In this document: positions 29,246 through 37,537 of the stretch, one piece after another
How the letters are laid out: each line of letters begins with the position of its first letter
Numbering within the stretch: position 1 is the stretch's first letter
Assembly: GCF_009906955.1 (NCBI RefSeq)
Contig: NZ_CP047656.1
Coordinates: forward strand, 2,627,001 to 2,691,000
Direction of reading: 5' to 3'
Source: Paraglaciecola mesophila
GTDB lineage: Bacteria; Pseudomonadota; Gammaproteobacteria; Enterobacterales; Alteromonadaceae
DNA: 64,000 nucleotides
The notes under the pieces: generated by a model
Database searches by the model: none
Seen by the model: only the letters and a program-made list of their open reading frames with translations
Told to the model about the DNA's origin: nothing
Made by a program: the position numbers and the translations under genes

Positions 29246-30394
29246 ATGGCTTGGAATGAGCCCGGTGGTAACAATAACGATCCGTGGAAGAACCGCGGTG
29301 GTCGCGATCAAGGTCCACCTGATTTAGACGAAGTGTTTAAAAATATTTTAAATAAATTCGGTAAATTTGGTGGTGGCAAGGGCGGCTCTTCTGATGGCAA
29401 AGGCTTCGGCTTAGGCCTAGGTTTAGTTATTGGCCTTTTAGTTATCGTTTGGTTTATCAGTGGTTTTTATACCATTCGTGAAGCTGAGCGTGGTGTCGTT
29501 CTGCGCTTTGGAGAGTTCAGTCACTTTGTTGAACCTGGCCTTCGCTGGAAACCGACTTTTGTTGATAGCGTACTACCAGTGGATGTACAAACGGTACGTT
29601 CATTACCTTCGTCTGGCTCTATGCTGACTGAAGATGAAAACGTGGTCCGGGTAGAGATGGAAGTGCAGTACCGTATTCTTGAACCTTACAAGTACAGCTT
29701 CTCGGTAACCAGCCCAGAAACCAGCTTAAGCCAAGCATTTGATAGTGCTATACGCTATGTGGTCGGTCACTCGAAAATGGATGACGTACTGACCAGTGGC
29801 CGTGAAGTCGCTCGTCAAAATGTACGTGAAGAACTTCAGGCAATATTAGAGCCGTACGACATGGGTATTTCTATTGTCGATATGAACTTTAAAGATGCGC
29901 GTCCACCGGAAGAAGTAAAAGCAGCATTTGATGACGCTATCGCCGCACAGGAAGACGAGCAGCGCTTTATCAATGAAGCTGAAGCCTATTCTCGCGAAAT
30001 CGAACCTCGCGCTCGCGGTCAGGTCAATCGTATGGCTGAAGAAGCTCAAGCGTATAAAGAGCAAGCTATCTTGCAAGCGCAAGGTGAAGTGGCTCGTTTT
30101 GAAGAGCTATTACCACAGTATCAAGCGGCACCAGAAGTAACCCGCAGCCGTATTTACCTTGAAACACTGGAAGAAGTGTACGCTAAAACAAGTAAGATCA
30201 TGGTCGACACTAAAGGCAGTGGCAACATGCTTTATTTACCATTGGATAAAATATTAGAGAAACAAAACTCTAGTACGACTCCATCGACAAACCGCAGAAC
30301 GCTAGAAGGTTTACGTAATCAAGATCCTGTTTCAAACGTAGGCTCTCAAGATAACGGCATTCGTAGCGGTAGTTCACGTAGTGGGAGAAACTAA
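29246..30394 (+). CDS. hflK: FtsH modulator HflK
   Basis: A 382-residue SPFH/band 7 membrane protein that forms the HflKC cage around the FtsH protease. It has a Gly- and Asp-rich N-terminal cytoplasmic segment (MAWNEPGGNNNDPWKNRGGR), one membrane helix (about 53-75), the band 7 domain starting FYTIREAERGVVLRFGEF, and a long alanine/glutamate coiled coil (EAEAYSREIEPRARGQVNRM). The tail is Ser- and Asn-rich. hflC begins three bases after its stop. Confidence 0.97.
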   Translation: MAWNEPGGNNNDPWKNRGGRDQGPPDLDEVFKNILNKFGKFGGGKGGSSDGKGFGLGLGLVIGLLVIVWFISGFYTIREAERGVVLRFGEFSHFVEPGLRWKPTFVDSVLPVDVQTVRSLPSSGSMLTEDENVVRVEMEVQYRILEPYKYSFSVTSPETSLSQAFDSAIRYVVGHSKMDDVLTSGREVARQNVREELQAILEPYDMGISIVDMNFKDARPPEEVKAAFDDAIAAQEDEQRFINEAEAYSREIEPRARGQVNRMAEEAQAYKEQAILQAQGEVARFEELLPQYQAAPEVTRSRIYLETLEEVYAKTSKIMVDTKGSGNMLYLPLDKILEKQNSSTTPSTNRRTLEGLRNQDPVSNVGSQDNGIRSGSSRSGRN

Positions 30395-30397
30395 GCG

Positions 30398-31282
30398 ATG
30401 AAAAATTTCTTAATCGTCATCATTATCGCACTCGGTGCATTAGTCCTTAGCTCACTGTTTGTGGTTGACGAAGGCGAAAAAGCTATCGTTATTCAATTCG
30501 GTAAAGTACAGCGTGACACTGACAGTGGCGAAACTGTCGTATTTGAGCCAGGTTTACATTTTAAGTTACCGCTTATTGACCGTGTGGTAACGCTAGACTC
30601 GCGTATTCAAACGTTAGATGAAGTTGCTGACCGCTTTGTAACGTCAGAGAAAAAAGACTTAATCGTTGATTTATACGTAAAGTGGAAAATCAAAGATTTC
30701 GCTAAATACTACCTAGCAACCGGTGGTTTTAAAGATAACGCTGAAATTCTATTACAACAAAAAGTAAACAACGGACTTCGATCTGAATTTGGTACACGTA
30801 CCATTTCACAAATCGTGTCTGGTGAGCGCTCTGAGTTGATGGACGAAGCAATGGCCCAAGCCTCTGATAGCTCTGACGAATTAGGCATCGAAATTGTTGA
30901 TGTACGCGTGAAGCAAATTAACTTGCCGCTGGAAGTACGTAACTATATTTTCCAACGTATGCGCACCGAGCGTGACGCAGTTGCCCGTGAGCACCGCTCT
31001 GAAGGTAAAGAGAAAGCGGAATTCATCAAAGCTAATATGGACGCGAAAGTCACCGTTATGCTTGCGGATGCAGAACGTAATGCCCGTAAATTACGCGGTG
31101 AAGGGGATGCAAAAGCCGCTGAGATTTACGCAAAAACCTATACTAAAGACGCTGAGTTTTATAACTTCCTGCGTAGTATGGATGCTTACAAGAACAGCTT
31201 TAGCAACAAGCAAGACGTTATCGTACTTGAGCCAGACAGTGACTTCTTTAAGTATATGAAGAACGAAACAGGCAAAAATTAA
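30398..31282 (+). CDS. hflC: FtsH modulator HflC
   Basis: A 294-residue SPFH protein, partner of HflK. It has an N-terminal signal anchor (residues 1-20), a band 7 domain (VVDEGEKAIVIQFGKVQRDT, then EPGLHFKLPLIDRVVTLDSR), a coiled coil rich in A, E and R (REHRSEGKEKAEFIKANMDA), and the family ending FYNFLRSMDAYKNSF. Last gene of the nnr-hflC operon, followed directly by a strong terminator. Confidence 0.97.
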   Translation: MKNFLIVIIIALGALVLSSLFVVDEGEKAIVIQFGKVQRDTDSGETVVFEPGLHFKLPLIDRVVTLDSRIQTLDEVADRFVTSEKKDLIVDLYVKWKIKDFAKYYLATGGFKDNAEILLQQKVNNGLRSEFGTRTISQIVSGERSELMDEAMAQASDSSDELGIEIVDVRVKQINLPLEVRNYIFQRMRTERDAVAREHRSEGKEKAEFIKANMDAKVTVMLADAERNARKLRGEGDAKAAEIYAKTYTKDAEFYNFLRSMDAYKNSFSNKQDVIVLEPDSDFFKYMKNETGKN

Positions 31283-31325
31283 CCTGTTGATAAGAGCTAT
31301 GTAAAAGCCCTTGAAAAAGAATGTG

Positions 31326-31349
31326 AAAAGCGCCAATTTTGGCGCTTTT
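31326..31349 (+). terminator. Rho-independent terminator of the nnr-hflC operon
   Basis: Arms aaaagcgcc (31326-31334) and ggcgctttt (31341-31349) enclose a six-base loop, followed by further T bases, 43 bases after the hflC stop. A typical strong intrinsic terminator. Confidence 0.92.
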
Positions 31350-31637
31350 TTTATGTACTACTGGTACATATCATACGCTTCGTGTACCCGCAATCACTGC
31401 TGTATATGACACACCATCCATGCTCACCTAGTCATACCAATCAGCTTACATATGTGACTGAATATCGTCAGCGCAACTCTCCCCAGACTTCCTCCTTGAA
31501 TTACCACACTGAATAACAATTAAAAACTTATCAAATTAAGTGAAGGATAATCGAATACGCGTATGAGCGGCCACACATTTTAAAGCGGGTAAAAGTAGAG
31601 CCTATGTTGCCAGAGCCTCTAAGTGGGGAATATAGAT
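31350..31637. other. Non-coding stretch between hflC terminator and transposon repeats
   Basis: I see no ORF of meaningful length, no tRNA and no strong hairpin here. It leads directly into the first copy of the 17-bp transposon-associated motif and may be remnant flank of earlier insertions. Confidence 0.4.
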
Positions 31638-31678
31638 GAGAAATATAGACACCCTGAGAAATATAGACACCCAAAACG

Positions 31679-31802
31679 AGAAATATAGACACCCAATATA
31701 AAAATAATAGAATGACTCTCTAAAGTTTCATCGCGAGAGGAGAAATATAGACACCCAATATAAAAATAATAGAATGACTCTCTAAAGTTTCATCGCGAGA
31801 GG
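31679..31802. repeat. 62-bp perfect tandem duplication containing the 17-bp motif
   Basis: Unit one is 31679-31740 and unit two is 31741-31802. The two units appear identical base for base. Each begins with the transposon motif and ends with ctctc...gagag, a short inverted repeat. Perfect identity suggests a recent duplication. Confidence 0.9.
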
Positions 31803-31900
31803 ATCCCAAATAAACACTAAAGTACTTTTGAGATGGACGATTCAGAGTTTTTACTGGAATATTGAGCGCTGAGGAAGCAAGCCTTGAAAAAAGTCAGTTG

Positions 31901-31951
31901 CTAGGCAAACGCCTACGATGCAGGGTATACATTCGAATGTATCGAGCCTAG
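31901..31951. repeat. Hairpin and 16-base palindrome at 3' side of transposase
   Basis: taggc/gccta (31902-31906 and 31911-31915) form a short hairpin. A perfect 16-base palindrome, atacattcgaatgtat, is at 31927-31942. gcctag at 31946-31951 can pair instead with ctaggc at 31901-31906, giving a larger alternative structure that encloses both. It lies just beyond the transposase stop codon (21 bases), the place where a REP-like recognition hairpin would be expected. Confidence 0.55.
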
Positions 31952-31972
31952 AACAGATTCTTTGATGATACT

Positions 31973-32956
31973 TTAAGCGCGTTTTAACAGTGCTCTTGCT
32001 TTGGTCATTCCTCGTATTCGTTGATGATGAGTATGGCGCTTAAACGCAATCATCATTTGCTCAGCACCTGCTGCGTAGCAGAAGTGTTTTTCAAACTCGG
32101 TAGTTAAGGTTAACCACTGAGCAGAGTCTAGTCCCAATCTTTGTAGAATAGGACTGTGAGTGTTATCTATATGACCCGCCTTGTCATCACGAATGCACCG
32201 ACCTGTGGTATCGACCAGCTCAATATAGTCTTCGAGCGAATACGCAATACCTGTGGGCCTGTTTTCAGGATGATTTCCCACAAAGGGCATCAAAACGCTT
32301 GGTTGTGATTGTTGATTTTTAGCGGCGTGAATACGCTTTTTAATACTAGTATGCTTTGATGTTTCGGGTGTTTTTGCCATTTTTGCTCGAATGGGATTTA
32401 AATCTACATAGGCCATGCACGCGAGTACTGCGCTTTCATCTAGTAGTGCTTGGGACTTAAATCGCCCTTCCCAAAAACGACCGGTGCAGCCGTCTTCTTT
32501 ATTGGCTTGACGAGCAATATACTCATTCAAATCACGCATAAACCAGCTTATGTCGTAAAGACGTTTTCGATAGGTTTCAACGGTTTCATCAAAGGTGATT
32601 AGCTCTGCTTGGCTAAGCGTATCGCCGTTAACAAACTTCTGAGTCAGCAATGTGCCTCTGTGAAGATTGTGGTAGCGCTTCAACACTTCATCGCTATCCC
32701 AATTATCCGCCATTGATTGATTTACACATAGCACCACATGCGTGTGATTATTCATGACTGCATAGGCACAAATGTCTATTGCGAATAAGGTCGCTAGAAA
32801 CAATAAACGTTCTTCTACCCAGCCTCGACGATGCTCATAGCTCTGCCCAGTAAGCTGGTTCGTACCACACAAATAAGATTGGCGAACGCAGCGAGACACG
32901 CAATGGTAATAAGGCGTATCTATTAAACTAATTTGGCTTTTTCGAGATTGAGGCAT
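31973..32956 (-). CDS. Y1 transposase, REP-associated tyrosine transposase type
   Basis: A 327-residue single-strand transposase of the TnpA/RAYT superfamily. It has an N-terminal region RKSQISLIDTPYYHCVSRCV with the first beta strand, the HUH-type motif AVMNNHTHVVL near residue 70, a helix with the candidate nucleophile Tyr in LNEYIARQAN, and then the family phrases GRFWEGRFKSQ and MAYVDLNPIRAKM. The C-terminal 100 residues are longer than in minimal RAYTs. The frame is intact. Genes of this kind usually occur once or a few times per genome next to their recognition hairpins, as seen here. Confidence 0.92.
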   Translation of the reverse strand: MPQSRKSQISLIDTPYYHCVSRCVRQSYLCGTNQLTGQSYEHRRGWVEERLLFLATLFAIDICAYAVMNNHTHVVLCVNQSMADNWDSDEVLKRYHNLHRGTLLTQKFVNGDTLSQAELITFDETVETYRKRLYDISWFMRDLNEYIARQANKEDGCTGRFWEGRFKSQALLDESAVLACMAYVDLNPIRAKMAKTPETSKHTSIKKRIHAAKNQQSQPSVLMPFVGNHPENRPTGIAYSLEDYIELVDTTGRCIRDDKAGHIDNTHSPILQRLGLDSAQWLTLTTEFEKHFCYAAGAEQMMIAFKRHTHHQRIRGMTKARALLKRA

Positions 32957-33184
32957 AACTCATCCACCTGTTAAAAATGTGACACGAATTAAGTGTAGTC
33001 CAGCCCCGAAAATTGCCCATTTTTATCATGGGTGTCGCTGTTTCTCATAAGGCGTATCGATTAAACTAATTTGGTTTTTTCGAGATTGAGGCATACTCCA
33101 CACATCGGATAAATATGAGATACAAGACAAGTGCAGTCCAGCCCCGAAAATTGCCTATTTTTATCATGGGTGTCTATGTTTCGC
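32910..33184. repeat. Imperfect 137-bp tandem duplication spanning the transposase 5' end
   Basis: Unit one (32910-33046) holds the first 16 codons of the transposase, its upstream region and a motif copy. Unit two (33047-33184) repeats the same order with several differences, including in the segment between the start codon and the phrase cagccccgaaaattgcc. The units abut at the motif copy at 33030-33046. This is what remains when one element inserts next to, or replaces, an older copy. Confidence 0.8.
33026..33094 (-). pseudogene. Relic of a second transposase copy (5' end only)
   Basis: In unit two of the tandem duplication the start codon and first 16 codons of the transposase survive (MPQSRKNQISLIDTPY), differing by one residue from the intact gene. 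The frame then runs into the motif copy and stops after six more codons. It is a dead remnant showing that an earlier element stood here. Confidence 0.75.
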
Positions 33185-33248
33185 TGTCTGTTTCGCTGTT
33201 TCGCATCTCAAACTATAAGGGAGTAATAAATCCCTGGGGACTTGCTAA

Positions 33249-33680
33249 TCAATATCCTCGTCGTTTCCAAAATTGGATTTCACCATCACCGTGTTCTACT
33301 AATACGCTAAAGGTCTTTTCTGCCAGTATTTTGCCATCTAGCTCTATTACCATTCGCCAGTCACCTAGTTTATTTTCTAAAGGCGGCCAGATGGTATCCC
33401 CTAAATAGAAGTCCCAGTCGTTGTTGTCTACGTAAACCTCACCTTCGAATGGCGCCATGATGCGTCCTTTCTCATCAGGAATATCAGGGTGGTAAATGCA
33501 GTAAGTGAGTTTTTTGCCCTTGGCCTTTTTACAATTAATGATAAAACCAAATTCTATATCCAACTCGGCAGGAATATCTGTGGTGAAGGTTTTTATCTTG
33601 GGTAGGGCTTTGTCTTTTTCATCCCAGTATTTGTATATACCATAACTGGTGATCTCGAAGAAAGAGCGTAATTTAGACAT
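33249..33680 (-). CDS. DUF3859 domain protein
   Basis: A 143-residue cytoplasmic protein without signal or membrane helix. The beginning FEITSYGIYKYWDEKDK, the central FTTDIPAELDIEFGF and the end LGDWRMVIELDGKILAEKTF, with a final FSVL strand, match the DUF3859 beta-sandwich family as I remember it. Function unknown. It borders the transposon patch but its frame is intact. It lies 41 bases after the nearest GST gene start region on the same strand... the GST stop is at 33722, so co-transcription is possible. Confidence 0.8.
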   Translation of the reverse strand: MSKLRSFFEITSYGIYKYWDEKDKALPKIKTFTTDIPAELDIEFGFIINCKKAKGKKLTYCIYHPDIPDEKGRIMAPFEGEVYVDNNDWDFYLGDTIWPPLENKLGDWRMVIELDGKILAEKTFSVLVEHGDGEIQFWKRRGY

Positions 33681-33721
33681 TACGCTGCTCTTGGTAACAG
33701 GGCTGCGCCTTTACAAACATT

Positions 33722-34381
33722 TTAACGGGTGACAATGGTTTGCGCCCCTTGCACTAACGTTTCTTTGTCTATTTTTTCTGGTACTAGGGTACCTTTACGT
33801 GCCAATGGTCTTGCTTCGATGCTGTTTTTCCAGCGTACTAGGTTATCAAGACCTGTAATATCGATACCTGACCACTCATAAGTACGCACCCAACACCAAT
33901 TTGCCATATCGGCTATGCTGTAATCCCCAGCGAGGAATTCATGCTTTGCTAACTGCCCGTCTAAGACTTCGAACAAGCGTCTCCCCTCTTTTTGATAACG
34001 GTCGATAGCCGGTTGGATCTTCTCAGGAAAATAACGATAGAACACATTCGCTTGGCCCATCATGGGGCCGACCCCACCCATTTGAAACATTAACCATTGG
34101 ATCACTTGCGAGCGTCCTTTGGCATCATTGGGGATGAACTGCCCTGTTTTTTCGGCTAAATACAGCATGATCGCACCAGACTCAAACACCGCAAAGTTGT
34201 CTGCTTCTTTGTCCACCAGCACTGGAATTCTGCCATTAGGATTCCGAGCAAGAAACGCGGGGGTTTTCTGTTCTTGCTCCATTAAATTAATGCTGTGTAC
34301 TTTGTAGGGCAGTTGCATTTCTTCCAGTGCGACTGAGGCTTTCCAACCATTTGGCGTAGATGATGTATATAAATCAAACAT
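33722..34381 (-). CDS. Glutathione S-transferase, YfcG/Ure2p-like
   Basis: A 219-residue GST. I start at the ATG at 34381 ([20 protein letters not shown]); the frame is open for 53 more codons, but they overlap the preceding GST gene in another frame and have no family likeness. The phrase [13 protein letters not shown] with a Thr/Asn active site and [14 protein letters not shown] is typical of the nu-class/YfcG disulfide-bond oxidoreductase group, whose members reduce disulfides with glutathione rather than conjugate toxins. It follows the other GST by ten bases, so they form an operon. Confidence 0.9.
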   Translation of the reverse strand: MFDLYTSSTPNGWKASVALEEMQLPYKVHSINLMEQEQKTPAFLARNPNGRIPVLVDKEADNFAVFESGAIMLYLAEKTGQFIPNDAKGRSQVIQWLMFQMGGVGPMMGQANVFYRYFPEKIQPAIDRYQKEGRRLFEVLDGQLAKHEFLAGDYSIADMANWCWVRTYEWSGIDITGLDNLVRWKNSIEARPLARKGTLVPEKIDKETLVQGAQTIVTR

Positions 34382-34391
34382 AAGATATCCT

Positions 34392-35000
34392 TTACGCTTT
34401 CGCGGCAGGTCGCGCACTGACGGCATCGTACCAACGCTGCAAGTGCGTTTGCTCTGGTGCAATACGCACATTAACCACACGGCCAAAATCAATTGAACAA
34501 ACGGCGGTGATATCCGCAATGCTGAATGTGTCACCCGCAATAAATTCGTTGTCTGCCAACCTGCTGTTTAAGATCTCAAGAAATTTGGCGGCGTCTTGCC
34601 CTGCGACTTTTCCATATTCAGGCACGGGTGTCATACGGTCTTTGAAATACCCAGTCGAATGCTGAAAACACATACCGATCTGCATAAACAAGCCAAATTC
34701 ACACTGGCGCTGCCACATGTCGATTTGTGCTTTTTCTAAAGGTGTCGTACCCATTAGTGGGTTTTCTGGGTGCAATTCTTCGAAGTAACGGCAAATAGAG
34801 ACAGACTCATTGATACACGTACCGTCGTCTAGTTCTAACACTGGCACTTTTGCCATCGGATTACGCGCACGCATAGCAGGGCTTAGGTTTTCACCGCCCT
34901 GTATGTCAACCTGAACATAGTCCATTGGAATGCTTTTTTCGGCAAGAAAAAACCGCACTCTACGTGGTGTGGGCGCGGTTTTCGTTTCAAATATTTTCAT
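34392..35000 (-). CDS. Glutathione S-transferase family protein
   Basis: A 202-residue GST. The N-terminal thioredoxin-like domain is [35 protein letters not shown] with the cis-Pro, and [13 protein letters not shown] with the Glu-Ser pair. The helical C-domain has [18 protein letters not shown]. The active-site residue is probably Thr or Ser near position 9-11. It belongs to a different subgroup from the YfcG-like gene ten bases downstream, so the pair is not a recent tandem duplication. The substrate is unknown. Confidence 0.9.
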   Translation of the reverse strand: MKIFETKTAPTPRRVRFFLAEKSIPMDYVQVDIQGGENLSPAMRARNPMAKVPVLELDDGTCINESVSICRYFEELHPENPLMGTTPLEKAQIDMWQRQCEFGLFMQIGMCFQHSTGYFKDRMTPVPEYGKVAGQDAAKFLEILNSRLADNEFIAGDTFSIADITAVCSIDFGRVVNVRIAPEQTHLQRWYDAVSARPAAKA

Positions 35001-35048
35001 CTTGTTGCTCCAGTGTCAGTTGCTGCACTGGGCAATGAACACAGTTAA

Positions 35049-36926
35049 TCAATAATGCTGTAACCAATAACGTTGCTTTAACGATTGGTAGCGCTCTGTT
35101 TTCTTGTATTTTTTTAGTGCATTGTTTATTAAAGGAACTAATTCCTTATGTTTATTATGCACATAGTGATAAAGGGGTACAGAAATAATTGTCCGATATG
35201 TGCTGTCAGTCAGTAATAGACTGTTGTCTATGATTTCACTTGCACCGAGTACCATTAGCCCCTGGTTACTTTGATTAAATTTACGAAATAAGGCCTCAAC
35301 TGACTCATACCGCTTGGTGACTAATTGATTCTCTTCAGCCCATGTTTTCACCACTAACAGGTCATTGGTGACTAATATTTCGCTCCCTCTGGGCAAACTG
35401 CTGGAACACATGTCTAAGTCTTTACACACTAAATAAAACGCCACATTCGCTAGTGGTTCAGGTATTTTAGTTAATGATGGTGCGAGTTTTTTATATGCAT
35501 CTACCCGCATTAGTTCACCATCGGCACCGAAGCGATACGAATTGAGTGACGCCTCCAGTGTCGCATAGCGAGTGACCGAAATTTGGTAACCCAGTTGCCG
35601 ATAGATATCCTGCATCAAGTTGGAAGCGAAAAACGTCTCCTTTAAACCTGTAAGTGAAGCAAAGTACAGTTGTGGTAGTACGGCAATATCTGAGCCTAAA
35701 TGAACTTCAAAATCACTATTTCGACCTTGAAAAAGACCATCCGTTAAAGGCCCAATGCTATCACTATGAATACTACTAGCGAGGCTCTTGGCAAGATTTT
35801 CAGATAAGCTAGGCGTCGCGTCGCGGTCAAAGAATTGAATTAAATTAGTGGACTGAGTTAAAGATGCTGCAGAACGTTTAACTCGCTCATTGGGTAGGCG
35901 CGACAGAAAGTCGTCATTTGTTACGGGAAGTGCATCTAAATTCATTGCGTGCATCGTATTGTTCGTCAGTAAAAAGCGCAGCAGGTCTGTCAGTTGGTTT
36001 TTATTACGCGCAGAACGAGGGACAATCCACAGCTCGAGCGGGGCAACCTCGCCTTTACTGGTTCCATTTTTCTTTGGAAAGGGAAAGAAGCCAATATTCT
36101 CCTTATGAAGCGGGTCAATACTGCTTTCTACAAATTGCCCGGTTAGTGTCATTGTTGCTTGGCTGCGCTCAACTGCTTTGAGCGCCTGTTGCCAACTCCA
36201 CAGTTTTTCAGGAGCAAAAAACAAACCATCACCTAATAATTGATCAAATTGCTCTAGCAGCTTTTTAGAGTCTTGGTTACGTACCGCTTGCCCTTTGACT
36301 AATTGATCGCGATAAGCCACCCCACCTGTATCTAAAGATAAAAAGTCCAGCCAAGCAAGGACGGGCCAGCCTTCCTGAGTTGCCTGCACTAGAGGGTTAG
36401 CGCCTTGACTCTTGATCAGTAAGCATAATGCAACAAATTCATCCCATGTAGCGGGCACGCTAACGTTAAGCGCTTCAAACATAGATTTATTGTAGTAAAA
36501 ACCCCAACCATACTGGGAAAAAGGCAGGGCATAGGTACCCGTTTGATTCGATACACTGTCAAAAACAGCAGGTTGAATAGCGCTTTTTAGCTCTATTTTT
36601 GGCAATAAAGTATCGATAGGCTGAAGTACATCTTGCTCTATTAAAGTATCTAATCGTCCCCCCCCTTGCCAATACAATAAATCATGCTCACCAGATTCTA
36701 ACCAGCGAGGTAGGAGACGCTTAAAGTCTTTGTCACTGTAAAACGCCAGTTGGACGTTATAGCGGCTAAATTGCTCTTCAAAATCCCTGAAAGCTTGTCG
36801 GTAGACGTCACTTTGTCGTTCGCTGGTCGTCAAGATAGCAACAGACAAGGTTTGCGCAGCCTGCACACTTATTGTCAAAGCGAAATAACAACTTATGGCA
36901 ATAAAAAGTCTAATCAACATACGCAT
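35049..36926 (-). CDS. Exported protein with two fused solute-binding domains
   Basis: A 625-residue periplasmic protein with a signal peptide (residues 1-24). Residues about 25-370 look like a family 1 (carbohydrate) ABC binding protein: AILTTSERQSDVYRQAFRDF, WLESGEHDLLYWQGGGRLDT, LPFSQYGWGFYYNKSMFEAL and VPATWDEFVALC. Residues about 405-625 look like a family 3 (amino acid type) binding protein: VLPQLYFASLTGLKETFFAS, NLMQDIYRQLGYQISVTRYA, and a C-terminal NALKKYKKTERYQSLKQRYW. No permease, ATPase or histidine kinase is adjacent. It may be a sensor or scavenging protein. The second half could instead be a diverged HisJ-like domain without ligand. Confidence 0.75.
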   Translation of the reverse strand: MRMLIRLFIAISCYFALTISVQAAQTLSVAILTTSERQSDVYRQAFRDFEEQFSRYNVQLAFYSDKDFKRLLPRWLESGEHDLLYWQGGGRLDTLIEQDVLQPIDTLLPKIELKSAIQPAVFDSVSNQTGTYALPFSQYGWGFYYNKSMFEALNVSVPATWDEFVALCLLIKSQGANPLVQATQEGWPVLAWLDFLSLDTGGVAYRDQLVKGQAVRNQDSKKLLEQFDQLLGDGLFFAPEKLWSWQQALKAVERSQATMTLTGQFVESSIDPLHKENIGFFPFPKKNGTSKGEVAPLELWIVPRSARNKNQLTDLLRFLLTNNTMHAMNLDALPVTNDDFLSRLPNERVKRSAASLTQSTNLIQFFDRDATPSLSENLAKSLASSIHSDSIGPLTDGLFQGRNSDFEVHLGSDIAVLPQLYFASLTGLKETFFASNLMQDIYRQLGYQISVTRYATLEASLNSYRFGADGELMRVDAYKKLAPSLTKIPEPLANVAFYLVCKDLDMCSSSLPRGSEILVTNDLLVVKTWAEENQLVTKRYESVEALFRKFNQSNQGLMVLGASEIIDNSLLLTDSTYRTIISVPLYHYVHNKHKELVPLINNALKKYKKTERYQSLKQRYWLQHY

Positions 36927-37102
36927 AAACGAATTCCAATAACACCAAATGGATTAACCGCACGCAGATACAAAACAATATACTGCGACGACATCTATGA
37001 ACAAGAATAAAAGTTCGAAACAAAGTTTAGGGACATAAACTGTGGTTTGTAATTAGACGAAAGACGGTTTTTTAACACATATGGTCGAAAAAACAGCTAA
37101 CT

Positions 37103-37537
37103 TTAGTCGTACTCGCCCGACTTTGCTTCTTTTTCCCATTTAGCTAGATGCTCTGCGGTTTGATGACTTAGCTGCTTGTGGTGTGTGCTCACCCACCACG
37201 TCTCTAATAAACGAATGTTCTTGCGATTGCCTTTATAGAAAATATCACTGATGTCACCCACAAATGGAATAAGACCAATAAGAAAATCGAACACTGCATT
37301 GCGTACCATAGCCACTCGCAGTGACATTGGCGCTCCCATTTGGCCAGCCAAATGAATAATATGCGCAGACAAACCTACGGTCACCAAATCACCAACCCCT
37401 GGGATCAATCCCAATAGGCTATCGAGCCCAAAACGGATCTTAGTAAAGGGAATGCCCACTGCGGTATCGAGCATATGCGCTAATTTTTGCGCCCGACGAA
37501 GCGCTTGAGGGGCTTTAACTTCAGACGAGTCGACCAT
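37103..37537 (-). CDS. DUF4112 family small membrane protein
   Basis: A 144-residue protein with the DUF4112 core: AHMLDTAVGIPFTKIRFGLD, SLLGLIPGVGDLVTVGLSAH and a second, similar hairpin, FDFLIGLIPFVGDISDIFYK. The two GLIP-GD repeats suggest two membrane re-entrant or helical hairpins. Function unknown. Its start shares one base with the hemH stop (TAATG), so it is translationally coupled to hemH. Confidence 0.88.
   Translation of the reverse strand: MVDSSEVKAPQALRRAQKLAHMLDTAVGIPFTKIRFGLDSLLGLIPGVGDLVTVGLSAHIIHLAGQMGAPMSLRVAMVRNAVFDFLIGLIPFVGDISDIFYKGNRKNIRLLETWWVSTHHKQLSHQTAEHLAKWEKEAKSGEYD

Larger units (their letters stand above)
31638..33184. mobile_element. Y1 (REP-associated type) transposase patch with flanking motif arrays
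   Basis: The 17-base motif gagaaatatagacaccc occurs four times on the left in the plus orientation (31638-31654, 31656-31672, 31678-31694, 31740-31756). Two diverged copies in the opposite orientation lie to the right of the transposase (33030-33046 with 14 of 17 matches, 33168-33184 with 15 of 17). The transposase gene lies between the two sets. The limits given are those of the outermost motif copies; true element ends were not defined. Terminal motif arrays around a lone Y1 transposase fit a REP/RAYT-like or single-strand IS200-like element. Confidence 0.6.

Noticed and set aside
31638..31802. CRISPR-like short repeats
   Set aside because: The 17-bp copies are unevenly spaced (18, 22 and 62 bases), the long unit is an exact tandem duplication without unique spacers, and there are no cas genes. 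A transposase with matching inverted copies explains them better.
33178..33203. Short gtttcgctgt repeats as a separate element
   Set aside because: These three short partial repeats adjoin the last motif copy and are probably decayed motif ends; there is too little to call a feature.
34382..34540. N-terminal extension of the YfcG-like GST
   Set aside because: The extra 53 codons lie inside the neighbouring GST gene in another frame and add sequence unlike any GST.
33722..35000. Tandem GST duplication
   Set aside because: The two proteins belong to different GST subgroups and differ in their active-site phrases, so they are neighbours rather than recent copies.
37021..37102. Terminator after the DUF4112 gene
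   Set aside because: T runs are present but I could not find a stem longer than four or five pairs.
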